A stretch of DNA of 64,000 nucleotides, taken from assembly GCA_964036315.1 (NCBI GenBank), contig OZ038517.1, forward strand, positions 52,590,235 to 52,654,234, read 5' to 3'. Each line of letters starts with the position of its first letter. Positions within the stretch are counted from its first letter, which is position 1. The position numbers and the translations under genes are program-made. The notes under the pieces were generated by a model. The model was given only the letters and a program-made list of their open reading frames with translations, was not told the origin of the DNA and ran no database searches. Positions 23,092 through 34,018 of the stretch are shown here, piece by piece. The stretch comes from Acanthosepion esculentum. Lineage: Eukaryota > Mollusca > Cephalopoda > Sepiida > Sepiidae.

Positions 23092-23466
23092 GTTCCGGAG
23101 CGGTGGGTCGTTTGGGGTTACGAACCTGCAACAAAAATAGGATTTTTAGTTCCAGTGCCGGGTCGTTCTGCAAACACGTTTCTGTCTGTCATTCAGCAAT
23201 GGGTTGCCCCAGGTACGACAGTCTGGACTGATATGTGGGTCTCATACAATGGTTTAATAAACAATGGGTTCAACCCCAACACTGTCAACCACACTCAGAA
23301 CTTTGTGGATCCCAACACTGGAGTCACCACGAATCGAATTGAAACAATGTGGCAGTATGCCCAAGCTAAATTTAAGGCCATGAATGGCCCCGCCAACAGG
23401 GGGATGATTTCTGATACCTGGCAGAATTTATGTGGGTTTGGTGATTCGCCTTTTTTCAACTTCTGA
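23092..23466 (+). pseudogene. Merlin-type transposase, C-terminal catalytic part
   Basis: One open stretch with no ATG of its own, starting after repeat DNA. It reads WVVWGYEPATKIGFLVPVPG, RSANTFLSVIQQWVAPGTTV and WTDMWVSYNG, then NHTQNFVDPNTGVTTNRIET MWQYAQAKF and a stop. The D of WTDMW and the E of RIETMW fit the second and third acidic residues of the IS1016/ISXO2-like (Merlin) DDE fold. The N-terminal DNA-binding part and first D are absent here; a related upstream piece lies at 24360-24475. Probably dead, but this piece has no internal stop. Confidence 0.8.
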
Positions 23467-23469
23467 CAT

Positions 23470-23700
23470 CAAATTGCCACGGAACTTAATCCGTTGTGAA
23501 AATATTTATTTTTGATGTTTTGTGGTGAATTATGATCTTACTTTTACGGTGATAAAGAAAAAAAAGGAAAAGCTTTAAAAATGCGTGTTTGATGTTCTGA
23601 ATGTGATACGCAGGAAATAAGGAACAGGAAAAAGTAATCAGAAAAATAAAATAAACGCGGGCAAAAACATGGCGGAGGTCGGTGATAAAGTGTAATAGCG
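23470..23700. repeat. Dispersed repeat flanking Merlin pieces, copy 1
   Basis: GCGTGTTTGATGTTCTGAA then GCAGGAAATAAGGAACAGGA then AAAAACATGGCGGAGGTCGG recur at 24477-24635, probably a Merlin untranslated end. Confidence 0.6.
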
Positions 23701-23739
23701 CCAAGACATCTTCTAAGCTAACATCATAAATGAAACTGT

Positions 23740-24165
23740 CTTTGATTTGACCGTAACGTAGCTACCCTGTGCCTTTTCTATAAATATTCCCAGGGTAATT
23801 GGTCTGATGAACTTTCCTTTTGTACCTAGACTTTGACTTCAAGCACAATATTAGATTGGCGACAAGGTTTCATCAATTCACAGTTGAAATGGCTAGATGT
23901 AACCGTAAGTTCTATACTAACAGTTTCTTCTATCGCACTTCTTACTTGTGGAACTTTCCTCTGGCTTCTTGCTTCCCAGCTAAGTTTGATCTACAGAAAT
24001 TTAAATGCAATGTCGATCATTATCTTCTGTCTTCTTAATTCCCGTTCTTTTATTTCCTTCTCTCCTTACTTGTAGTTTTTTTTCTCCTATTCCTTAACAC
24101 TCAGTAGCCCCTTGCGTCCTAGTGGCTTTATTGCCTTGATTGGGGGGAAAAGATTAAATATAAAC
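23740..24165 (+). mobile_element. Jockey-like LINE 3' end
   Basis: Forward frames read FKHNIRLATRFHQFTVEMAR, CNRKFYTNSFFYRTSYLWN and FDLQKFKCNVDHYL, then the tail (ACTCAGTAGCCCCTTGCGTC, TGGCTTTATTGCCTTG). The 5' part is missing. Confidence 0.75.
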
Positions 24166-24239
24166 AAAAAACATTCCCTTGATTAGTTAAACACACGAGA
24201 CGGCAATGAAGAGGATATTATTCGGAAGAAAGGGACAAG

Positions 24240-24640
24240 ATGACTGTTGACGACGAAGACATCGGCGCTATTACACTTTCGGCCTCACCAGCAGTCAGTA
24301 TGGACTGCATTGCTTGAAACAGCCGTTGTAGGGAAGACAAGCATTCGGAAGAGGTCGAGGTCCAGCTGTCGAAACACTAAGACAGGATTTAGAAATTCCC
24401 AGCCCAAATACTGGAGTTGACTGGAATCAGTTTTGCCGTGATGTGTGCGTTGAGTACTTCATCAAGCACCATCAGAGTGATAAAGAAAAACAGGAACAAG
24501 TTTTTAAAATGCGTGTTTGATGTTCTGAACATGATGCACAGGAAATAAGGAACAGGAAAAAGTAATCAGAGAAATAAAAAAGGTCGCGGGCAAAAACATG
24601 GCGAAGGGGGGTGCTAAAGTTTAATAGCATCAGTTTTTCT
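24240..24640 (+). mobile_element. Merlin-like upstream fragment and repeat copy 2
   Basis: Bases 24360-24475 read RQDLEIPSPNTGVDWNQFCR then DVCVEYFIKHHQSD, resembling the region ahead of the catalytic core in Merlin transposases. It is followed by the repeat shared with 23553-23700. Confidence 0.45.
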
Positions 24641-24699
24641 CCCTTTTCTAAGGTTCCCCCTTTCTGTCATCGATTGACACAAACTCGTCAGTTAAGTGG

Positions 24700-24945
24700 C
24701 TCACTGCTTTCTCCCTCACTTGCCTTCAATATGCCACGTGAGGTTTAAGTTTTCCAAGCCATCCTTCCTCAAGGAATTTAAGCTCTCTTTTCCTAATTCT
24801 AAAAACATAAGAGTTCTTTTTGTTGCCATTTTATTTAAGACTTCCTTGTTACTTACATTATTTACATTATTCGGACTGTTATCCTCATCTTAATTGCTAT
24901 ATTCACAACGTTTCGACCGTTGTACTCTCCGGCCTTCTTCAGGTG
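24700..24945 (-). mobile_element. RTE tail fragment and half of the hammerhead-like composite
   Basis: Bases 24840-24945 on the minus strand carry the GAAACGTTGTGAATATAGCA arm. Bases 24730-24840 resemble the GRSxxGK/FLGH region of the RTE fragment in reverse. Confidence 0.45.
24904..24943 (-). ncRNA. Hammerhead-core-like motif
   Basis: Minus strand CTGAAGA, GGCCG...CGGTC, GAAACGTT; one stem II pair is lost compared with 20868-20907. Confidence 0.35.
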
Positions 24946-25263
24946 ATAGGAATTTCGAACCGTATTTTCCATCCTCTGTTGAAACATTTCCCAGATATTT
25001 AAACTTCGGCACCTGCTTCATGTTGGCATCACAAATTTGCATCTCGCATTTTTGCGGAAAAAAAGGAAAGAAAATGTTTATATTAGTTACGTAATATCCC
25101 CTTTCTGAAAGTCGCTCTTTGTCTTCACGTTATCCTCTGCACTCTGCTATGACAATTGCCTGCGGTGTGGGAAAACGTTAGTTGAGGGGATTCAAATGCG
25201 AGACTCACGTCCGAAAATATTTTCAGAATTTTAAAAAGCAACAATTTTTTTTTCTCTTTTTAG
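24946..25263. other. No gene seen; includes the polypyrimidine run before exon 2
   Basis: Mixed sequence. The last 20 bases (ATTTTTTTTTCTCTTTTTAG) are a strong splice-acceptor tract. Confidence 0.4.
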
Positions 25264-25312
25264 AACGCAGCACGAATTGTGACTCTGGAAAATTTTGTGG
25301 ATAATTTAATAG
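25264..25312 (+). CDS. vWA gene exon 2 (candidate)
   Basis: 49 nt between a strong pyrimidine tract ending TTTTTAG and a GTATGT donor. It enters in phase 0 and leaves in phase 1, exactly what exon 1 (phase 0) and exon 3 (phase 1) need. Translation: NAARIVTLENFVDNLI. The RIVTLEN core faintly recalls the VENVTKE and IKEVT cores of the later microexons. The donor side is immediately overrun by an ATT array containing further copies of this exon end (TAATTTAATAGGTATG), so its surroundings have been unstable. The peptide is too short for homology; the call rests on phase and splice signals. Confidence 0.5.
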
Positions 25313-25323
25313 GTATGTATTAA

Positions 25324-25365
<42 letters not shown>

Positions 25366-26115
25366 ATATTATTATTATTATTAAATTATTATTTTTATTA
25401 TTAAATAGTGTTATTACTATTATTATTAAATTATAATTTAATAGATATACATTAAATTATTCTTATTAAATTATTCTTATTATTATTGAATTATTATTAT
25501 TAAATATTATTAGATAATATTATTTTATTATTATTATTATTATAATAAGTAATAATATTATTTAATATTTAATATATTAAATAATATTATTACTATTATT
25601 ATTAATTTATAATTTAATAGGTATGAATTAAATTTATTATTATTATTAAATTATTGTTATTATTAAACTATTATTATTATCATTATTAAATATTATTAAA
25701 TTATTATTATTATTATTATTAAATATTATTATTATTATTAAATTATTATTTTTATTATTAAATAGTGTTATTACTATTATTATTAAATTATAATTTAATA
25801 GATATACATTAAATTATTCTTATTAAATTATTATTATTATTGAATTATTATTATTAAATATTATTAGATAATATTATTTTATTATTATTATTAAATTATT
25901 ATTATTATTATTATTAAATATTAAATAATATTATTACTATTATTATCAAAATATAATTTAATAGGTATGAATTAAATTTATTATTATTATTAAATTATTG
26001 TTATTATTAAAATATTATTATTATCATTATTAAATATTATTAAATTATTATTATTATTATTAAATATTATTAAATAATATATTAGCATTATTATTAAATT
26101 ATAATTTAATAGGTA
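25313..26115. repeat. (ATT)n array with higher-order repeats
   Basis: ATT trinucleotides with longer units of about 350 bp (a block holding AATAGTGTTATTACTATTAT and GATATACATTAAATTATTCT occurs twice, near 25400 and 25760). ATAATTTAATAGGTATG or a close variant recurs near 25612 and 25957, and ends in ATAATTTAATAGGTAAGG near 26102. Confidence 0.9.
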
Positions 26116-26654
26116 AGGATACACATGCTCTAATTGTTTTTTTAAGCTAGACTGACCATCTTGTGTAATGGGGCAAGACATTTCGAGTGGATTATATGGG
26201 CTAACGTGAGGAATTTAGGTTGTGTTGCCAGTTTTTACATGTCAACCTTCGGTTATTTCATGTCGTAATCACACTCCTTTTAAATTATATTTGAATCTAT
26301 AAGCATTTTTACATTTGGAAATTGGTAAATATTTATTTTTTATATCTGAGTCTATAAGTATTTACTTGATTCAGAGCGATAATGATTGTTAGACGAAAAT
26401 GAATATACTGTTTAATAAATAAACGGAGCGTCTACTCAAATACGAGTATCCACTATGAGTAAAATAACGTGTAAGAAATAAACATCTGTCGGAATAATAA
26501 ATACAAAAAATCCATCTTTTTCTTTACAAATTGCTTTGTTTACGTTAGGTTGCAAAACTGTGCAGATATGTCCATTTCAAGAGTCAGAGAAAAATCTGTG
26601 TTTAAAGGCAGACACAGGCCGGTAGACGTAAATAAATAAATATGGTGTTTACCA
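26116..26654. other. No gene seen; diverged direct repeats
   Basis: CTACTCAAATACGAGTATCC at 26434 recurs as CTACTCAAATACAAGTATCC at 27132. AGTCTATAAGTATTTACTTG-type lines recur around 26350 and 27185. Confidence 0.4.
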
Positions 26655-27110
26655 TATTTTCCAGGTTACAAGACGCTGCGGCTTGAAAGACGCACTCTAA
26701 TATTGGAAAGAAATTTCTGAAACAAAGTCATTCTCATACAACAACACATTCACCATGTGTCCTTCATATACTGGCACCACGTATTGTATACATTAATCAC
26801 TCGTCCGAAAGGCTCTCGCTGCTGCTAAGCAAACAGAGCATGTTTAAGCTCGTGGCTCGGCTCCAGGAAGGTTTATACTCTTGGAAATACTTGTAACAGC
26901 TAAGTACTGAGGTTACATCATATAAAAGGCTGAATTAGATAGATAGATAACATTATAGTGTAATATACAAATCCACGTCTGTCAAGTCAATTAGGTGAAC
27001 GTCCAAGCTTACTTGAGCTTGGGCGTTGCTTTACATTCGTTTTGGAAGACTCACACGTATTTTGTCAGGGTATTTTTTTAGGGAAAAGAACGTCTTGTAA
27101 GCCGGAAAAT
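26655..27110. mobile_element. MITE with terminal inverted repeats
   Basis: The left end ATTTTCCAGGTTACAAGACG and right end CGTCTTGTAAGCCGGAAAAT are inverted counterparts with two mismatches. The internal part is non-coding and includes a small palindrome (CCAAGCTTACTTGAGCTTGG) near 27003-27022 and a GATA run. Confidence 0.65.
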
Positions 27111-27425
27111 TCAATAATTAAGAAACGGAGCATCTACTCAAATACAAGTATCCACTAAAAAAAGTTTAAGTAATAAAAGTTTGAGTCTATAAACATTTAT
27201 GTCGTTTGGAGAAATAAATATTGGTCATTTATATTTGTATCTGTATTTACTTGGTAGATAAAACCTTTTTTTGATGCAGAAGGCTTTAGCCCTCTGCAGA
27301 CTTCCCGCCCAGAGGCCATGAGGCATATCTGATAAAATTTGTATAGCCGATGTTCGGAGAGCTATCAAGATATATGATAAATACATCTTATGATTTTCAA
27401 CTGGTAGTATTTTATTAAAAATATC
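27111..27425. other. No gene seen
   Basis: Continuation of the diverged repeat around the MITE. Confidence 0.3.
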
Positions 27426-27429
27426 TTTT

Positions 27430-27570
27430 ATTTAACCCCAAAGCAAAACGATAATGCCACTAAAACGCAGGGGTTACTGATAGTGAAAAATAAAGGAAAA
27501 GACAATAGTAGATAGAAAGGACAATAAAAGAACAGATTTAAGGAAGACAGAAAATGACCATTGACGTTGT
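27430..27570 (-). mobile_element. LINE 3' tail, inverted
   Basis: ACCCCAAAGCAAAACGATAA then GCCACTAAAACGCAGGGGTT is the reverse complement of the jockey-like LINE tail. Confidence 0.55.
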
Positions 27571-27574
27571 ATTT

Positions 27575-28165
27575 AAATTTTTTGGCATCTCGGCTTCAGT
27601 CACTTTCCCACCGCTGTAACATAGCTGCCCTTTGCCTTTTCTATAAATACTTCCATGGGGGAACTTCGACGTTGTATAATGGTTAGCAAGCTGGTCTGAC
27701 TATTTCAATTACGACTGAATAGTGAGTTTGATGCTCACTATGTGCCCCATGCTTTCAGCTATGTGCCACATCTAAGCTATGCTTAGTAAATCGCTATACA
27801 CACTTTCAGTGGAACTGTTCTGATGAATTTTCCTCTATGGTAACAAAATTTTATGAATTTAAGCGCAGTACTAGATTGGCGGCTAGGTCTCATCATTTTA
27901 CAGTTGAAATGGCTACATGTAACCGTAAGTTCTATGCTAACAGTTTTTTTCTCTCGCACTTCTCGCTTGTAGAACTCTCTTTCGGCTTTCTCCTTTTTAG
28001 TCAAACTTGATATTCAAAAACTGAAAAGCAATGTTAATCGCTATCTTCTGTCTTCCTGTTTTTTTTTTATCGTTCTCTCTCCGTCGGGGCGTTTTTTCTC
28101 ATGTTCTCTAAAACACACTAATCTCTTTCGTCATCGTGGCTTTATTGCCTTTCTTGGAGGTGAAA
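27575..28165 (+). mobile_element. Jockey-like LINE 3' end interrupted by a tRNA-like insert
   Basis: LASRLQSLSHR-like sequence (27585-27640), CPLPFLxKYFHG, then after an insert a block equivalent to FKRSTRLAARSHHFTVEMA, TCNRKFYANSF and LINRYLL. It ends with the tail TTTCGTCATCGTGGCTTTAT. Confidence 0.7.
27665..27755 (+). mobile_element. tRNA-derived SINE head inserted in the LINE
   Basis: The A-box-like GTTGTATAATGGTTAGCAAG and B-box-like GAGTTTGATGCTCAC are spaced as in a tRNA, with a short stem (AGTGAG/CTCACT) around the B box. It splits the LINE between KYFHG and the FKRSTR region. Confidence 0.5.
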
Positions 28166-28169
28166 TGAT

Positions 28170-28170
<1 letters not shown>

Positions 28171-28213
<43 letters not shown>
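28171..28213. repeat. (GT)n(AT)n microsatellite
   Basis: Pure dinucleotides. Confidence 0.9.
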
Positions 28214-28348
28214 AAGGGAATAGGTTATAGTAGTTCCAACGAGAGAAAAGTGTGTATATTAAAAAGAAGAGAGAAACCGCAAACGTTTTTGGTTGTAATG
28301 TGGGTTGTTTTAAAAAGTATATTATGTTTTATTTCGCATAATTTTGCT

Positions 28349-28383
28349 ACACGTGTTTCCGGACTCGCGATCTTCATCAGGCA
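28349..28383 (-). ncRNA. Hammerhead-core-like motif (degenerate)
   Basis: Minus strand GCCTGATGA, then AGATCGCGAGTCCG, GAAAC, ACGTGT. Core bases are present, but the intervening stem pairs poorly. Confidence 0.3.
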
Positions 28384-28633
28384 AAGAGTGGATATTTCCA
28401 CATATTATTAAAAGGAATTAATTTTTCTTTAATTAGTTTTTCGATGTTAAATATTCTCGATATTAGACATTCTCTTTTTGTGTGTTAGTGACCAAAATGT
28501 CTTCTTTGAACTGGCAGTGAAATAGTCCTGCGTGAAGGCTAATAAAATAATTAAGACTGGTCCGAGCCAACAAAGACAGATTAAGAATCCACAGTTCTTT
28601 GCATTTACTTTTTTTAAAAAGTGCTCAATTACA

Positions 28634-28637
<4 letters not shown>
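28384..28637. other. No gene seen
   Basis: AT-rich sequence between microsatellites, probably trailer of the repeat carrying the motif at 28349. Confidence 0.3.
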
Positions 28638-28729
<92 letters not shown>

Positions 28730-28758
28730 CATATGTAGAAAATTACGTCAAAACACAA

Positions 28759-28821
<63 letters not shown>

Positions 28822-28860
28822 GAGAGAGAGAGATAGCAAGAGAGAGAGATAGCGAGAGAG
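28638..28860. repeat. (TA)n(TG)n then (TA)n(GA)n microsatellites
   Basis: 28638-28727 is TA then TG. 28761-28816 is TA, followed by GA-rich DNA to 28860. Confidence 0.95.
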
Positions 28861-29389
28861 AGTGCGCTTCGAAGATATTCCAACACTTCTTGAGGTAATC
28901 AATCTAAGGATGTGATCCCAGTTCCGGCAGAGTTGGGAAGTGATCAATCATATTCTCTCATACTGAGAAAATTAATCCCAATCAAAGTTTCCTTATAAAG
29001 TACAATACCGAGATTGGATGCATTTTGATTTTTTTTTTAATCTTAGAACTGGTCGTAAGTTCGAGTTACGTTAATCATGTAAGTCGTTAAGTGAGGTGAG
29101 CTTGTACCATTGAAGAAAAAGAAAACCAGTCAACTTCAGATAGTTTTGCGCCATTTGGAACACGGCTAATTTATTTCTAAATGTTTATACAGTACATTAG
29201 TGCACTGAACAGTAAGCGTAATAAACAAATTTTCCTTCATGGGGAAATGATTAAATTTAGCGCGGTTGTGAAGTCAAGGAATTTCACATCCAATGCTGCA
29301 ATAAAGATTCCTAAAATTGCAGTACTCTGTTGTTGGTTTGTCAGTCTAGAAATGCGATGAACCAGAAATTTTCGATTTTTTAAAGCATA
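28861..29389. other. No gene seen
   Basis: Single-copy-looking AT-rich sequence without a coherent frame. Confidence 0.35.
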
Positions 29390-29820
29390 TCACCCCAGGC
29401 AAGTTGGGAGTGCCACTAGCACGCAAAAGGTTACAGAAAGTGAAACCAGGAGCAAAGAGGGTGTTTGAGGAAAGGATATAGAGAAGGGCGGGGATCAAGA
29501 TCAAGACATCAGAATATGTCGATGGACATTACATATGAATATTTGAAGGTTATAGCTATCAGGGAAGCAAGTAAGAGGGAGGGAGTGGCACTGACGGGAA
29601 GTGCGAGTTGGAGTAGAAGAGACGGCTACATTTAACCGTTTCGACAGTGAAAGGTTGGAACCGAGATGCCAACCAAGTAGCATGCTTGAATTCCTGCAGT
29701 CTGGGTACCAGTGAAAGTAGTTCGTCAGAGCAGTTACCATGAAAATACTTGTAAAAGAGTCAGAGGGAAGCCACAGCACGTCTGTGTGAGAGTGACTGTA
29801 GGCGAGATGCCAGAGTAGGA
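29390..29820 (-). mobile_element. Jockey-like LINE 3' end
   Basis: Inverted tail (ATCACCCCAGGCAAGTTGGG), then reading leftward a block equivalent to LGWHLGSNLSLSKRLNVAV, matching the TRLxxRSHxFTVE region in another frame. Ends at the LASRL block near 29815. Confidence 0.7.
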
Positions 29821-30180
29821 CGTCTGCATAAATGTATGCACCTATTTCATCTAGTTTATTTTCTAGTCACTTTAATCCACTGTTAAACACGGTGTCAGGT
29901 CATTTACGATTTTTGCTTGCTCGCAGAATACATTTTTCGTTACGCCAAGTCGTGTGTCGTCAGTGATATTTTTATAAGCGGCGTAATGACTTGGGTGTGC
30001 CGAGTTAATGATAACACAGGCCGATAAACAAATAACACAAGGCTTGCATCTTTCGTATATAAACATTATATTTTATTTAGCCCCTGACTTTGTTAATTGC
30101 TCTTAGCCAGTCTGTGGTATCAGACCCCGAAGACATTCCCCAACCGAACGAAATCTTTTCATTCTTTGTCACCAGTCTGA
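29821..30180. other. No gene seen
   Basis: Mixed sequence with no coding or repeat signal recognised. Confidence 0.3.
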
Positions 30181-30870
30181 CAATCTCCTCACAGATGGAG
30201 AAGCAACAGAAACAAAGAAAAGAGTACTGAACTGTTACGTAATATCAGTCCTCATATATGGCAGTAAATGCTGGACAATCTCCTCACAGATGAAGAAGAG
30301 ACTTGAAGCAACAGAAACAATGAAAAGTGTACTGAACTGTTACGTAAGCTCAGTCCTCCTATATGGCAGTGAATGCTAGACAATCTTCTCACTGATGAAG
30401 AAGAGACCTGAAGTAACAGAAACAAAGAAAAGAGCACTGAACTGTTACATGTTATCTGTTCTCCTGTATAGCAGTGAATGCTGGACCGTCACCACAAAGA
30501 TGAAGAGGAGACTTAAAGCCACAGAAATGTGGTTTTACAGAAGGATGCTGAGAATACCGTGGACAACGACGAAATGTTAGAGAAAATAGAAACCAAAAAA
30601 GAAGCGACAATTGAAATTTCAAAGGTCATGTAACGAGGAAAGTAGGTTTGGAAAATTTGATTCTCACAGGGCAAATTGAAGGCAAGAGCGACAGTGGAAA
30701 ACAACGTATACCCTACCTAGCGAGCTTCAGTGAGTGTATAGCGGAGTAGGGTGTGGTTGAGATAGCAAAAAAACAAATTTTATTAAACGCTACAAAGGAT
30801 AGGAAATTGGGGAGAGCCATGATCAACAACGTCCTGACGAGACACAGCATATAGATGTTTGAGAAACTGG
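30181..30870 (+). mobile_element. RTE-like RT fragment with the same 105-bp expansion
   Basis: ACAGAAACAA joints at 30206, 30311 and 30416 and exit ACAGAAATGTGG at 30521 again step by 105. Downstream it reads MWFYRRMLRIPW, then decayed QLKFQRSCNEESRFG and LILTGQIEGKSDSG, ending GRAMINNVLTRHS. Same element type and same duplicated segment as 21790-22860. Confidence 0.8.
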
Positions 30871-31110
30871 TCAATTCCTCTATCGGGTTGTTGCTCATAT
30901 AACAGCGTTCATTCCAAATCCCACGGTTAAAAATCCGGATGTAGGTTTGAAGTCGCGTGCTTCTTTATTCGGTGGCCAGGAGGAAACCCTAGTCAACCCT
31001 GCACCCGGCTTCCTGCTATGAAATTGATCCCAGCTTAATCCGAGATTTCATCACTCCCTTCCTCCATTGACTCAATAAGGAGTGATTAGAGTCTTATCTA
31101 CCTCTCCATA
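30871..31110. other. No gene seen
   Basis: Mixed sequence between retroelement fragments. Confidence 0.3.
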
Positions 31111-31460
31111 CCTGGATACCATTCTTGAATAGTAATTTCGAAATTTATTACCTTTTAGTTACGTCACCATCAACCAATGTCCGTCAGGCATTGATTAACT
31201 GGCCTCGTGCTAGTCAGTTCCTTTTACCCATATCTGTCATGCACATTCATAAGTCTCCCATTCGTTTGTGCATTGAATATTGTCAGCACATCTGGTCTGG
31301 TGCTTCTGCTTTGTATCTAGAGATTCTTGACAAAATATAAAAGAGGAATCTGCAATTTGGTTGGTCTTGATCTGGTACCTCGGCTTTAGTCGCTTTCCCA
31401 CCGCCGTAATGTAGCTTCCCTGTTCCTTGTTTATCGATATTTTTCGTGTCATTTGTTGTG
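31111..31460 (+). mobile_element. Jockey-like LINE RT fragment
   Basis: HIHKSPIRLCIEYCQHIWSG then ASALYLEILDKI, followed by a stop and degraded sequence. This is the thumb-side block found at 42110-42200 and 43540-43640. Confidence 0.7.
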
Positions 31461-31689
31461 ATGTGCTTTTCTCTGCGGTATCAAATTGTACATATGGGGA
31501 CTTGTTAGGACTTCATAAAGGCTCTAGGATATTATAGTGGCTGTAATAAGAATGGTAAGAATGTGTTTTTGTGTAAGGAGTATTTTATTTAGATTAGACA
31601 CGTGAAATGTCGCACTTAATCGGAAATGAATAAAATGTTAAATAACATTCATTTAGCTGAAATAGGGCAGCATATCGATGGGTGTCTGT
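31461..31689. other. No gene seen
   Basis: AT-rich sequence between the LINE fragment and mariner. Confidence 0.3.
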
Positions 31690-32660
31690 TCTCCAACGTA
31701 CCTCTAAATTCTTGATCCCATCTTTAAAAAAATTCTCATTCTTTGATGTGATAAACAGTTCAAATACTTCGATTGCCTCTTTCTTATTGGAGAATGTTTA
31801 AGTGCGTATGAAAAGATCAAACTGCTAGAATAAGCGAGAATCAGTGAGAGAGATATCAGGTGAATATGGAGGCGGAGGCGAATTTTCATAATTCAGGCTA
31901 GGCAGCTTTTGGACAGTTGAATGAGAAGCGTACGGCCGTGCGTTATTGTGCAGAAAAATTAGACCATCCCTATTCACGAGCCTAGGATGTTTCTCTTTCA
32001 AATGTTCGTGCATACACTCAATTTCTCCACAATACGAGGTTGATGTTATTGTTTTCACTTGAGGCTAGAATGAATAATGAATAAACCCTTTGAAAGTCCA
32101 CCATACAGTAACCATTACCATTTTAGGGTGCAGTGGAGGTTTTGGGTATTGTTTGGGTTTCACTTGCCTACTCTCTTACTGTTGTCTGCCACTGGCCTAC
32201 TCTCTTACTGTTGTCAAAGAATATCCATTTCTCATCGCAGGTAAAGATTTGATGCAAAAATGGTTCTTTTCCAGTCGGGAAAGCAACAGCAAGCAAACCG
32301 CAAAACGATGTGTGGTTTTTTTTGAGTCTCATTCAGTTCATACGGAACAAACCGATGCAATTTCTTTACGTTTGTAATTGCTTTCAAGTACCGAAAACCA
32401 GTTGTGCGAGATGTTTTGATCTTTGTTGCAATTGATCGGACTGTAGTTCTCAGATTTTGATCAACCAAAGAATTCAATTGATTATATCTGATAACCGATC
32501 GTGGTCTTCCCTTTGGTTTATTTTCAAGGCTATACTCTCCGGAATAAAACTTCTGAAACCATCTCTGTACAGTTCTGATTCCAACAATACCATTTACCAA
32601 AAGCCGCCATGATATTGTGAAATGCTTCAGAGGCAGAATAACCCAGTTTGTACTCATACA
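31690..32660 (-). pseudogene. mariner-family transposase, near full span but broken
   Basis: The 5' part (32657 to 32232) reads GIRTVQRWFQKFYSGEYSLE then NKPKGRPRSV, the mariner helix-turn-helix region, and RTTVRSIATKIKTSRTTG. The 3' part (32058 to 31825) reads VNRDGLIFLHNNARPYASHS and PPYSPDISLTDSRLF, corresponding to the second and third catalytic Asp regions. The expected HDN is HNN here, so a catalytic Asp is lost, and the stretch between is full of stops. Inactive. Confidence 0.85.
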
Positions 32661-32772
32661 ATAAGATTACTCAACAGTTTCCTTGTAATCCTTTTCATTG
32701 CGTTTATGAGTAACAATATATTGAAAGAAAAATTATCTGGAAAGAAAAAGAGTCAGGAATAAGTCAAGAATT

Positions 32773-33340
32773 TTTTATATACTAATGAGATTACTTCGTT
32801 AGACGACCGCATCAATAACCAATCAAAAAATGCGTCATTTCATGTATGACAATTTAATACTAGGGAGATTACTTCGTTAGACGACCGGATCAATAATCAA
32901 TCAAAACATGCGTCATTTCATGTATGACAATTTAATACTAGGGAGATTACTTCGTTAGACGACCGGATCAATAATCAATCAAAACATGCGTCATTTCATG
33001 TATGACAATTTAATACTAGGGAGATTACTTCGTTAGACGACCGGATCAATAACCAATCAAGACATGCGTCATTTCATGTATGACAATTTAATACTAGGGA
33101 GATTACTTCGTTAGACGACCGGATCAATAACCAATCAAAACATGCGTCATTTCATGTATGACAATTTAATACTAGGGAGATTACTTCGTTAGACGACCGG
33201 ATCAATAACCAATCAAGACATGCGTCATTTCATGTATGACAATTTAATACTAGGGAGATTACTTCGTTAGACGACCGCATCAATAACCAACAAAAAAAAA
33301 TGTGTCATTTCATGTGTGACAACGTAATATTTTGTTTGGG
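32773..33340. repeat. 78-bp minisatellite, seven copies
   Basis: TTACTTCGTTAGACGACCG recurs at 32791, 32869, 32947, 33025, 33103, 33181 and 33259, an exact 78-base period. Inner copies are nearly identical; outer ones diverge. Confidence 0.95.
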
Positions 33341-33459
33341 TCAGTAATTATGACTAGCAAAGTTTAGGTATAAGACAGATGGAGAACAGCTTTTCCCCAT
33401 CCCGCTTTTTTACCTAGTGCCACATTTCTTGTAAAAATACAAGAATAAATATCGCTTTT

Positions 33460-33930
33460 CTCATTGGTACCGCGGCTTCATGAATTTAAGCGTAGTACTA
33501 GATTGTTAGTTAGGTCTCATCATTTTACAGTTGAAATTTCTAAGTGTAGCCGTAAGTTCTATTTTAATAGATTTTTCTCACGCACCTCTCGCTTACCAAA
33601 TTGTCTTCCGGTTTCTTGCTCCCCGGTCAACTTTGACCTTCAAAAATTTAAATGCAATGTCAGTCGTTATCTTCCGCTTTTTAAATTCCCGTTCTTTTAT
33701 TGTCCTCGCTCCTTGATAGTTTTCCTCATATTCTCTAACACTCACTAACCCCCTTGCGTCTTAGTGGCTTTTTTGCCTTTGATTGGGGGTGAAATGATTA
33801 TAGAAATCCCGATCTTTTTTCATGTCTTTCCTCCGCATTAGCGTTTTCCCAGTTTCCTACACTCTCAGTAATCCTCGGTATCTTAGTGGCTTTATCGCCA
33901 TGTTTAGGGTGAAATAACTTTAAAAAATCT
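33460..33930 (+). mobile_element. Jockey-like LINE 3' end plus a second tail
   Basis: VPRLHEFKRSTRLLVRSHHF, TVEISKCSRKFYFN and FDLQKFKCNVSRYLPL, then the tail TCACTAACCCCCTTGCGTCT. A second, shorter tail copy (33830-33930) follows, so the end is duplicated or two insertions abut. Confidence 0.75.
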
Positions 33931-34018
33931 GATTGCCCGTTTGAATTAGCGTACCTTTTCGCAGAATATTCTGATGAAAGCTATGATAATTTTGATTTTG
34001 TACCTTTTTGTCTAGCGA

